Below are positions 1 through 5,125 of a DNA stretch of 5,466 bases, in pieces. The DNA comes from RGIG4608 sp045125655. Its GTDB lineage: Bacteria; Bacillota; Clostridia; Oscillospirales; CAG-272. The position numbers and the translations under genes are program-made. Each line of letters starts with the position of its first letter. The first letter of the stretch is position 1. The DNA lies in contig JBGVNP010000219.1 in NCBI GenBank assembly GCA_045125655.1, positions 1 to 5,466 of the forward strand. Direction: 5' to 3'. A model generated the notes under the pieces. It was not told the DNA's origin. It did not search any database and was given only the letters and a program-made list of their open reading frames with translations.

Positions 1-94
1 CCGCCACCGCCACCGCCACCGCCACCGCCACCGCCACCGCCACCGCCACCGCCACCGCCACCGCCACCGCCACCGCCACCGCCACCGCCACCGC
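1..94. repeat. (CCGCCA)n hexanucleotide tandem repeat, at least 15 copies
   Basis: Fifteen uninterrupted perfect copies of CCGCCA fill positions 1-90, followed by a partial copy (CCGC). The array runs off the left edge, so its true length is unknown. Every frame through it is open: on the + strand it reads as poly-Pro (frame stop at 160-162), Arg-His (stop at 101-103) or Ala-Thr (stop at 135-137). On the - strand it reads as poly-Gly, Trp-Arg or Ala-Val. It could be the tail of an upstream proline-rich gene whose stop lies beyond the first parS site, or a non-coding variable-number repeat. No start codon with a ribosome-binding site supports a - strand poly-Gly gene. The repeat is certain; coding status is undecided. 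Confidence 0.95.
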
Positions 95-125
95 ACAACG
101 TGAGGTGCGATGGGGGGGCGGAAAG

Positions 126-141
126 TGTTTCACGTGAAACA
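126..141. promoter_or_regulatory. parS site 1 (ParB/Spo0J loading site)
   Basis: TGTTTCACGTGAAACA is a perfect 16-bp palindrome identical to the canonical parS sequence established for Bacillus subtilis Spo0J and conserved widely in bacteria. It lies closest to the hexamer array. Its flanks differ from those of the other two copies. ParB dimers load here and spread on flanking DNA as CTP-dependent clamps. Confidence 0.97.
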
Positions 142-184
142 AAATTCAATAAAACACGATAAAAATTGACAAAAAGTCCTAAAA

Positions 185-200
185 TGTTTCACGTGAAACA
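185..200. promoter_or_regulatory. parS site 2 (ParB/Spo0J loading site)
   Basis: This is a second perfect TGTTTCACGTGAAACA palindrome, 59 bp centre to centre from site 1. It sits in a 26-bp block (181-206) that is repeated identically around site 3, so sites 2 and 3 probably arose by local duplication. Confidence 0.97.
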
Positions 201-224
201 AAAAATCGACCTAAAATACCAAAA

Positions 225-240
225 TGTTTCACGTGAAACA
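225..240. promoter_or_regulatory. parS site 3 (ParB/Spo0J loading site)
   Basis: This is a third perfect TGTTTCACGTGAAACA palindrome, 40 bp centre to centre from site 2. It is embedded in the same 26-bp block (221-246). It lies about 40 bp upstream of the predicted parA -35 element, close enough for loaded ParB to affect parA-parB transcription by spreading; that regulatory effect is inferred. Confidence 0.97.
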
Positions 241-281
241 AAAAATATTTAGAAAATATCAAAAATAAAATCGATATACTA

Positions 282-310
282 TTGCTTTTTTTGGTGCTAT
301 GTGATATAAT
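282..310 (+). promoter_or_regulatory. Predicted sigma-A promoter of the parA-parB operon
   Basis: A perfect -10 hexamer TATAAT lies at 305-310, preceded by TG one base upstream (302-303), giving an extended -10. A weak -35, TTGCTT, lies at 282-287 with an ideal 17-bp spacer. Transcription would start near 317, giving a leader of about 88 nt before the parA start. The weak -35 is typical when an extended -10 is present. No other promoter this strong is visible in the window. Confidence 0.75.
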
Positions 311-325
311 GATAATGTCTATTTA

Positions 326-351
326 TGGGTTTAAAATGGTTTTTGAACCCA
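326..351 (+). promoter_or_regulatory. Inverted repeat / hairpin in the parA leader
   Basis: TGGGTTTAAAA (326-336) pairs with TTTTGAACCCA (341-351) around a TGGT loop: eleven base pairs with one G-U wobble. It starts about 9 nt after the predicted transcription start and ends about 50 nt before the parA start codon. No T-run follows, so it is not an intrinsic terminator. It could be a 5' mRNA-stabilising stem or, as DNA, an operator for an unknown regulator. Confidence 0.55.
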
Positions 352-404
352 GAATAAGCATAAATTATTAAAAACACATCAAAATATACAAATGGAGGCA
401 TAAA

Positions 405-1166
405 ATGGCAAAAATTATTGCTTTCGCCAACCAAAAAGGTGGCGTAGGAAAAACGACCTCTGCCGTAAATATTGCCGCATCCCTTGGATTACTTGGTAAA
501 AAGACGCTTCTTGTTGACCTTGACCCTCAGGGCAATGCGACGAGTGGTGTTGGGATTCCCAAAAGATCGCTCAAGGGCACGGTAAAAGAGGTTTTGACGG
601 GTGAAATTGATATAAAAACGGTAGTTTTGCCCACAAATTACAAAAATCTTTCGATAATTCCGACAAACGTATCTCTTTCGGGCGCGGAATTTGATCTTTA
701 TAATGATGAAGGAAGTGAGTACAATCTTAAAGATGCACTCAAGGTGCTCTCTGATGAATATGACTACATAATTATCGACTGCCCGCCCTCGCTCGGTATG
801 CTCACAGTTAATGCATTTGTTGCAAGTGATGGTATTTTGGTGCCTATGCAAGCAGAATTTTATGCGGTTGAGGGCCTTTCACAGCTCATTTCCACAACAA
901 AACGCGTTAAAAAGCTCTATAACGAGGATTTAAACATCGTCGGCATTCTGATTACAATGTACAATAAGCGCCTTTTGCTTTCAATGCAAGTTATGGACGA
1001 GCTTGAAAAGTATTATCCGGACAAGCTTTTCAACACTACAATTTCCCGTAACGTAAAGCTCTCTGAAGCGCCCGGATTTGGCAAACCTGTGTATTATCAC
1101 GATAAACACTCAAAGGGTGCAAACGAATATCTTGAGGTTGCAAAAGAGCTTATCGCAAGAATTTGA
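405..1166 (+). CDS. parA: Chromosome-partitioning ATPase ParA (Soj)
   Basis: This is a deviant-Walker P-loop ATPase that works with ParB-parS in origin segregation and, in Bacillus-type bacteria, in control of replication initiation. Visible motifs are the deviant Walker A KGGVGKTTS (residues 11-19, with the signature first lysine K11), Walker A' VDLDPQGNAT (37-46) and Walker B IIIDCPPSLG (122-131). The C-terminal RNVKLSEAP block (215-223) is typical of chromosomal Soj/ParA. At 253 residues it has the usual chromosomal length and lacks the N-terminal helix-turn-helix extension of plasmid P1-type ParA. The start is supported by GGAGG at 394-398, 6 nt before ATG. It lies downstream of three parS sites and a good promoter, and 90 bp before parB, the expected partner. 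All key nucleotide-binding residues are present. Confidence 0.97.
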   Translation: MAKIIAFANQKGGVGKTTSAVNIAASLGLLGKKTLLVDLDPQGNATSGVGIPKRSLKGTVKEVLTGEIDIKTVVLPTNYKNLSIIPTNVSLSGAEFDLYNDEGSEYNLKDALKVLSDEYDYIIIDCPPSLGMLTVNAFVASDGILVPMQAEFYAVEGLSQLISTTKRVKKLYNEDLNIVGILITMYNKRLLLSMQVMDELEKYYPDKLFNTTISRNVKLSEAPGFGKPVYYHDKHSKGANEYLEVAKELIARI

Positions 1167-1197
1167 CCTTAAAAACGCGCAAAAACACCCATTTTTG

Positions 1198-1228
1198 ATT
1201 AAAATTTAATTAAAATTCATTAAAAATT
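1198..1228. repeat. Three helically phased ATTAAAATT-type repeats between parA and parB
   Basis: ATTAAAATT occurs at 1198-1206 and 1209-1217, with ATTAAAAATT at 1219-1228. The start-to-start spacings of 11 and 10 bp are close to one helical turn. Phased A-tracts of this kind are known to bend DNA. They sit in the 90-bp parA-parB gap, just upstream of the parB ribosome-binding site (AAAGGA near 1244-1249). The function is unknown; a simple AT-rich spacer is the alternative. Confidence 0.5.
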
Positions 1229-1256
1229 GCCCCCAAAGGCATGAAAGGAAATTAAA

Positions 1257-2156
1257 ATGGCAAAAGCAAGAGGACTTGGAAAGAGTATTTTTGATACCTT
1301 TGACGATAATCTTATCGAAGCTAAAAAAGGTGCGGGCGAAATGCTCAAAATTTCCTCCGTAGAGCCCCGCCGCGATCAGCCGAGAAAGACCTTTGAGAGA
1401 GAGGCTCTTGAGGCGCTTGCTGAAAGCGTGCAGAAATACGGAGTTTTACAGCCCATTATAGTTAGACCCAATCAACTTATTGATGATACTTATGAAATAA
1501 TCGCAGGTGAGCGCCGTTGGAGAGCTGCAAAGCTCGCAGGACTTGATGAGATTCCTGCGGTAATTCTTGATGGCGACGATCTTAAGATCGCACAGGTTGC
1601 GATTATTGAGAATATTCAAAGAGAGGATCTCAATCCCGTTGAAGAAGCCCTTGCATATCAAGGACTTATGGATAGATTCAATCTCACACAGGATCAGGTT
1701 TCAAAGCAGGTTGGCAAGAGCCGTTCTGCCATTGCAAACCTTCTTCGTTTGCTTGATCTTCCCGAAAACGTTCTTGAGATGCTCAAGAATGACGAGATCA
1801 CGGCAGGTCATGCGCGTGCGCTTCTTGGACTCAATTCGGAGGATGATATGTCTGCACTTGCGCAGAAGATCGTTGAGAAGGAGCTTAGCGTTCGCGAGGT
1901 AGAGAATGCGGTTAAGAAGCTCAATGCGATCCCTGAGCTTAAAGAGATCGAAGATGCCGATGAGGTAAACACGACTGTTATGTCCCGTATCCATCTTCGT
2001 GAACTTGAGAAGAGAAGCCGCGAGACTCTTGGCAGAAAGGTGAAAATCACAAATACTCCCAAAAAGAGAGTAGTTGAGATTGCATTTGACTCCGACGAGG
2101 ACCTTGAAACACTTCTTTTAAGAGTTTGCGGAGCAGAAATCTTTGAAAATATATAA
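1257..2156 (+). CDS. parB: Chromosome-partitioning protein ParB (Spo0J), CTPase clamp
   Basis: ParB binds parS and, as a CTP-dependent sliding clamp, spreads around the origin, stimulates the ParA ATPase and recruits SMC. The 299 residues follow the family plan. A short N-terminal ParA-contact segment contains RGLGKSIFD (5-13). The N domain holds the CTP-binding motif AGERRWRAA (83-91) and the second box ENIQREDLNPVEEA (118-131). The helix-turn-helix for parS lies around 142-164 (LTQDQVSKQVGKSRSAIANL), followed by ITAGHARALL (181-190). A C-terminal dimerisation helix, LETLLLRVCG, lies at 283-292. The GERR and ENIQR residues are intact, so clamp loading should work. ATG is preceded by an AAAGGA-type site. 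The TAA stop (2154-2156) is embedded in the AAGGAG of the next ribosome-binding site, a sign of translational coupling. Confidence 0.97.
   Translation: MAKARGLGKSIFDTFDDNLIEAKKGAGEMLKISSVEPRRDQPRKTFEREALEALAESVQKYGVLQPIIVRPNQLIDDTYEIIAGERRWRAAKLAGLDEIPAVILDGDDLKIAQVAIIENIQREDLNPVEEALAYQGLMDRFNLTQDQVSKQVGKSRSAIANLLRLLDLPENVLEMLKNDEITAGHARALLGLNSEDDMSALAQKIVEKELSVREVENAVKKLNAIPELKEIEDADEVNTTVMSRIHLRELEKRSRETLGRKVKITNTPKKRVVEIAFDSDEDLETLLLRVCGAEIFENI
2126..2155 (+). promoter_or_regulatory. Weak candidate promoter inside the 3' end of parB
   Basis: TTGCGG (2126-2131), an 18-bp gap and TATATA (2150-2155) could act as a weak sigma-A promoter, with a start near 2162, at the edge of the LexA-like palindrome. 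An alternative -10, TATAAG (2152-2157), is a better hexamer but leaves a 20-bp spacer. Only three bases of the -35 match, so this is listed mainly because a LexA-type operator next to it would make functional sense. Confidence 0.25.
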
Positions 2157-2162
2157 GGAGAA
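2150..2162 (+). repeat. 13-bp direct repeat, left copy (ribosome-binding region after parB)
   Basis: TATATAAGGAGAA is identical to 2618-2630. The two copies exactly flank the membrane-protein gene, with a unit length of 468 bp. The left copy includes the parB stop codon and an AAGGAG site. The other genes in the window use different ribosome-binding contexts, so the shared bases beyond AAGGAG are notable. Confidence 0.85.
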
Positions 2163-2176
2163 CGAACAAATGTTCG
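2163..2176. promoter_or_regulatory. LexA-like (SOS box) palindrome upstream of the membrane-protein gene
   Basis: CGAACAAATGTTCG is an inverted repeat (CGAACA / TGTTCG around AA). It contains the GAAC-N4-GTTC core of the Gram-positive LexA/DinR operator and matches the extended consensus form CGAACRNRYGTTY. It lies between parB and the next gene, next to a weak candidate promoter. In RNA the same bases can fold as a 5-bp hairpin with an AAAT loop, which is the main alternative role. No second GAAC-N4-GTTC match was noticed elsewhere in the window. Confidence 0.5.
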
Positions 2177-2184
2177 CAAATTGA
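2170..2184 (+). other. Possible four-codon leader ORF (MFAN-stop)
   Basis: An ATG at 2170 has the good AAGGAG (2155-2160) at ideal spacing (9 nt) but reads only Met-Phe-Ala-Asn before TGA at 2182-2184. The next ATG, at 2186, starts the membrane protein one base later in another frame and has no ribosome-binding site of its own. Terminating ribosomes could restart there. It may equally be an accident of an ATG falling within the palindrome. Confidence 0.3.
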
Positions 2185-2185
2185 A

Positions 2186-2611
2186 ATGTTAAAGTTTAAA
2201 ACACAAGTTAATAACGACTATATGCTCAAAGAAATTTGGAGAAGAATTGGTTCACAGTTCATTCTGGTTGCGGTAGTGGGCTTATTAGCTCTTGTTTATT
2301 CTTTTGGTCTGTTTATTCTGGTGGAAGTTGCTGCTGTTTTGGCAGGTGCATTTTCTTTGTATACTGCATATTCAAAGTTTAAGGATGCAACCATATCGAT
2401 TGTTGATAATGAACTCCACATAGATTGCGGCCCGAAAAAGCAATGGGTTATCTGGGATGAACCACTTTCAAATTTCGAGTTTAAGCAAACAGATCAAGAA
2501 GCTGCCGCTAACGTTGGCACGATGAATATTAAAGGTTCTATCTTTTGCATAGGTGGAATTGAAAATTTTGTTGAATTTAAAGCAAATGTAATCGAGCATT
2601 GCGCTAAATAA
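2186..2611 (+). CDS. Small membrane protein with two N-terminal helices and a PH-like domain
   Basis: This is an unnamed 141-residue protein. Residues about 24-62 form two adjacent hydrophobic segments (from FILVAVVGLL to VLAGAFSLYT) separated by a very short turn, giving a membrane hairpin. The remaining ~75 residues look like a bacterial PH-like (bPH) domain: a strand with NELHID (75-80), WVIWDEPLSNFEF (87-99), a turn plus GTMNIKG (111-117), and a closing helix from IENFVEFK (125-132). Such proteins are membrane-anchored with a cytoplasmic domain, and the family's functions are mostly unknown. In many Clostridia a different small membrane protein (DUF4446) sits between parB and serS; this does not resemble it. 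The start at 2186 lacks a nearby ribosome-binding site (AAGGAG is 25 nt away unless the intervening hairpin folds); M13 at 2222 is a less likely start. The gene looks more AT-rich than serS and is flanked by direct repeats, suggesting insertion. Confidence 0.8.
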   Translation: MLKFKTQVNNDYMLKEIWRRIGSQFILVAVVGLLALVYSFGLFILVEVAAVLAGAFSLYTAYSKFKDATISIVDNELHIDCGPKKQWVIWDEPLSNFEFKQTDQEAAANVGTMNIKGSIFCIGGIENFVEFKANVIEHCAK

Positions 2612-2617
2612 ATTAAT

Positions 2618-2630
2618 TATATAAGGAGAA
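2618..2630 (+). repeat. 13-bp direct repeat, right copy (serS ribosome-binding region)
   Basis: TATATAAGGAGAA is the second copy of the repeat at 2150-2162. Here it supplies the AAGGAG (2623-2628) for serS, 10 nt before its ATG. Confidence 0.85.
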
Positions 2631-2638
2631 ACAAAAAA

Positions 2639-3919
2639 ATGCTTGACATTAAATATATAAAAGAGTGTCCCGATGAGGTCATCGCCCGTCTTGCTACAAA
2701 GGGCAAGGACGCAAAAGAGGAGATACAGCAGATCCTCGATCTTGACGCAAAGCGCAGAGCGCTTATTTCCGAAACAGAGGCTCTCAAGGCAGAGCAGAAC
2801 AGAGTAAACAAGCTCATTCCTCAGTACAAAAAAGAGGGCAAGGACGTAAACGCGATCTTTGCTGAGATGAAGAAGCTCGGTGCACGCTCCAAGGAGATCG
2901 ACGCGGAGCTTAAAGAGGTTGACGTACAGCTCCAGGGCGTGCTTCTCGGACTCCCCAATCTTCCCGACCGTGATCTTAAGCCCGGCGGAAAAGAGAACAA
3001 CGAGCCCATTCGTTACTTCGGCGAGCCACACAAATTCGATTTCGAGCCCAAGAATCACGTTGATCTTTGCACCGATCTTGGTCTTATCGATTACGAGAGA
3101 GGAACAAAGCTCTCCGGCAGCGGCTTCTGGATCTATCGCGGTATGGGTGCGCGTCTTGAGTGGGCGCTTCTCAACTACTTTATCGATACACACTGGGCGG
3201 ACGGCTACGAGCTTATTTTGCCCCCCCACATGCTTGAATACGAGTGCGGAGTAACTGCAGGTCAGTTCCCCAAGTTTGCTGACGAGGTGTTTAAGATCGC
3301 AAACCCTGTTGACGACCGTTCAAGATATATGCTTCCTACGGCTGAGGCGGCACTTGCATCGCTTTACAGAAACGAAATTCTCACCGAGGCAGACCTTCCC
3401 AAAAAGCTCTTCTCATACACTCCTTGCTTCAGACGTGAGGCGGGCTCCTATCGCTCCGATGAGAGAGGTATGGTGCGCGGACATCAGTTCAACAAGGTTG
3501 AAATGTTCCAGTTCACGCTCCCCGAAAAGAGTGACGAGGCATTTGACGAGCTTGTACAGAAGGCAGAGGCGCTCGTTGCAGGACTCGGATTCCACTTCAG
3601 AACAGTTAAGCTCGCGGCAGAGGACTGCTCCGCATCCATGGCGAGAACTTACGATATTGAAATAAACATTCCTTCAATGAATGGATACAAAGAGGTTTCT
3701 TCCGTATCCAACGCGCGTGATTATCAGGCGCGCCGCGGCATGATGAGAGTTCGCCGCGCAGACGGCAGAGTTGAGTTTATGCACACGCTCAACGGCTCCG
3801 GTCTTGCAACAAGCCGCGTTCTTCCTGCGCTCGTTGAACAGAATCAGCTCGCTGACGGCTCTGTAGTAGTGCCCGAGGTTCTTAGAAAGTACGTTGGTAC
3901 TGATATTATCAAGAAATAA
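2639..3919 (+). CDS. serS: Serine--tRNA ligase (SerRS)
   Basis: This cytoplasmic class II aminoacyl-tRNA synthetase charges tRNA-Ser (and tRNA-Sec where present) with serine using ATP. The 426 residues match the usual bacterial length. The N-terminal long-helix coiled-coil arm that grips the tRNA-Ser variable arm spans about 25-105. The catalytic core contains motif 1 around GSGFWIYRGMGARLEWALL (160-178), the serine-binding TAE (234-236), motif 2 with FRREAGS (264-270) continuing to RGHQFNKVEMFQF (280-292), and motif 3 with NGSGLATSR (385-393) ending in the class-defining arginine R393. Two positions differ from common bacterial forms: SSVSN at 354-358 instead of SSCSN, and EINIP at 341-345 instead of EVWIP. 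Codon use favours AAG, GAG and CTC, consistent with high expression. The gap to the upstream gene is only 27 nt, leaving no room for the T-box leader often found before serS in Bacillota. Confidence 0.98.
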   Translation: MLDIKYIKECPDEVIARLATKGKDAKEEIQQILDLDAKRRALISETEALKAEQNRVNKLIPQYKKEGKDVNAIFAEMKKLGARSKEIDAELKEVDVQLQGVLLGLPNLPDRDLKPGGKENNEPIRYFGEPHKFDFEPKNHVDLCTDLGLIDYERGTKLSGSGFWIYRGMGARLEWALLNYFIDTHWADGYELILPPHMLEYECGVTAGQFPKFADEVFKIANPVDDRSRYMLPTAEAALASLYRNEILTEADLPKKLFSYTPCFRREAGSYRSDERGMVRGHQFNKVEMFQFTLPEKSDEAFDELVQKAEALVAGLGFHFRTVKLAAEDCSASMARTYDIEINIPSMNGYKEVSSVSNARDYQARRGMMRVRRADGRVEFMHTLNGSGLATSRVLPALVEQNQLADGSVVVPEVLRKYVGTDIIKK

Positions 3920-3940
3920 AAAATCGTCGGGGGTGGAATA

Positions 3941-4381
3941 ATGAAAAAAATCGTTGTTTTAACTTTGGTTTTGATATTCTGTATTGCTGTTCTCCCTTCG
4001 TGTACAATGATTGAGAAGGCGGGTCAAGCGGATATTTTGCTTAAGAATTTTATCTCTGCTTTCGAGAGTGGTGATTATGAAACCGCAATGACGTTTGTTC
4101 ATCCCAAGGCAAATGTAACTGCCGAAAGTCTTGAAAACCTTGTTGCCGACATAAAAGAACAACACAACGTTGATGTTTTATCCGGGATAACTTTGAAGGA
4201 ACGCACTCAATTATATACACAATCCAGTCTATCTTTTTCCGGAGAGGCTGTATATAATCACAGTATAGCATACGTGATTGAAATAGAAGGAAAAACATTT
4301 GAGCTTGAAAGCGTTGTTTATGAGAATTCCGAAGGAGTCGGAGTTGCATACTTTGTTATAAAAATCAGCGCGGGATTTTAA
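3941..4381 (+). CDS. Small secreted lipoprotein, possibly NTF2-like fold
   Basis: I do not recognise a named family with certainty. The 146-residue product begins with a lipoprotein signal: MKK, a hydrophobic stretch (residues 4-18) and the lipobox LPSC (18-21). C21 should be the lipidated residue, placing the mature protein on the outer face of the membrane. Proline in the lipobox is less common but tolerated. The mature part opens with LLKNFISAFESGDYETAMTF (33-52), a pattern seen in NTF2-like/DUF4878-type lipoproteins. It then becomes strand-rich (GEAVYNHSIAYVIEIEG, ELESVVYEN), consistent with that fold. The start has GGGGGTG (3929-3935), 5 nt before ATG, which pairs with the 16S tail using one wobble. 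It lies 21 nt after serS and 52 nt before tmk, so it is probably co-transcribed. It is visibly more AT-rich than serS. Confidence 0.8.
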   Translation: MKKIVVLTLVLIFCIAVLPSCTMIEKAGQADILLKNFISAFESGDYETAMTFVHPKANVTAESLENLVADIKEQHNVDVLSGITLKERTQLYTQSSLSFSGEAVYNHSIAYVIEIEGKTFELESVVYENSEGVGVAYFVIKISAGF

Positions 4382-4433
4382 TGTGGTCCGAGAAACTGTT
4401 TGATAACGTAACAAACCGATTTAGGAGTAAACA

Positions 4434-5069
4434 ATGAACAACAAAGGAAAATTTATCGTATTCGAGGGCATTGACGGCAGTGGTAAGACCACGCAGATAA
4501 ATAAGCTCTGCGAATATTTGGAACAAAAGGGAAGAAAGGTCTACGTTACAAGCGAGCCAACGATTTCTCTCACGGGCGGAATGCTTCGTGATGCGCTTTC
4601 GGGCGTGAGCAAGAGAACGTCCTGCGAGATGGCGGCAATGTTTGTTTTGGATAGAATCTTCCATAATGTGAATAATAAATGGGGCATCGAAAAGATGCTT
4701 GCGGACGGTTATGATGTCCTTTGCGACCGATATTATTATTCGTCGCTTGCATATCAGGGAAGTGAGACCGATTTTGAATGGGTAAAGCATATGAATCTCA
4801 ACTGCCCCGAAATCAGAACACCCGATGCGTGCATCTTCCTTGACCTCACTCCTGAGGAGTCGCTCGAGCGAATCTCAAGGGGAAGAGCAACTACGGAAAT
4901 ATACGAAACAAAGGAAAAGCTGACTGCAGTGAGAAATACCTTCCTTAACGTTTTTGACGAGCTTAAGGATAGGGAAGGAGAGCAAATCTATATAATCTCC
5001 GCTTTCGGCGACGTTGAAGCTGTCGCGAAGAGAATTTCCAATGCAGTCGATGAAATAATCGAGAAATAA
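4434..5069 (+). CDS. tmk: Thymidylate kinase (dTMP kinase)
   Basis: This enzyme phosphorylates dTMP to dTDP with ATP, the step feeding dTTP synthesis for DNA replication, in the cytoplasm. At 211 residues it has the normal family length. The P-loop GIDGSGKTTQ lies at 12-21. The substrate-binding loop TSEPT (39-43) replaces the more common TREPG form. DRYYYSSLAYQG (98-109) is the dTMP-binding DR-Y/S-x-x-AYQ motif. The LID region RGRATTEIYE (149-158) carries arginines, while the P-loop has no basic residue at the variable positions, which fits a type II (bacterial) enzyme. The lysine-threonine core of the P-loop is intact. AGGAG (4423-4427) lies 6 nt before ATG. It is the last gene of the run; the repeat element begins 15 bp after its stop codon. 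Confidence 0.95.
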   Translation: MNNKGKFIVFEGIDGSGKTTQINKLCEYLEQKGRKVYVTSEPTISLTGGMLRDALSGVSKRTSCEMAAMFVLDRIFHNVNNKWGIEKMLADGYDVLCDRYYYSSLAYQGSETDFEWVKHMNLNCPEIRTPDACIFLDLTPEESLERISRGRATTEIYETKEKLTAVRNTFLNVFDELKDREGEQIYIISAFGDVEAVAKRISNAVDEIIEK

Positions 5070-5125
5070 ATTGGGATGTAGCGCGCACTATGTTAGCACT
5101 GGCCAAACGATTAAAAAAGTTTTTT

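Larger units (their letters stand above)
95..404. other. AT-rich intergenic region: parS cluster and parA control region
   Basis: This gene-free stretch changes abruptly from the GC-rich hexamer array to very AT-rich DNA after a run of seven G (112-118). It contains three parS sites, a promoter and a leader inverted repeat, each listed separately. A small AT-only inverted repeat (ATATTT at 245-250, AAATAT at 254-259) is also present. No DnaA box (TTATNCACA or its complement) was found on either strand, so this is not itself a recognisable oriC. Two 10-11 codon open frames starting at 325 and 336 lack ribosome-binding sites and are not called. Confidence 0.7.

Noticed and set aside
1..94. CRISPR array
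   Set aside because: The repeat is a pure 6-bp unit with no spacers, so it is a simple-sequence tandem repeat.
1..188. A - strand poly-Gly protein reading through the hexamer array
   Set aside because: The frame is open from 188 down to 1, but it has no ATG and no ribosome-binding site. A TTG start is possible but unsupported.
275..280. Alternative -10 TATACT for parA
   Set aside because: No acceptable -35 lies 16-18 bp upstream, and the TG-extended TATAAT at 305-310 is clearly better.
95..404. Possible oriC
   Set aside because: No DnaA boxes were found. TGTGATATAA at 300-309 is only a partial resemblance and forms part of the promoter. The parS sites show origin proximity only.
2468..3229. 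A 253-codon open frame on the - strand across the membrane-protein gene and serS
   Set aside because: It lies antisense to serS, whose motifs are unmistakable. It is Leu/Cys/Val-rich, a by-product of serS codon bias, with no domain signature.
4398..4416. GTTTG/CAAAC inverted repeat before tmk
   Set aside because: Only five base pairs with a 9-nt AT-rich loop; likely chance.
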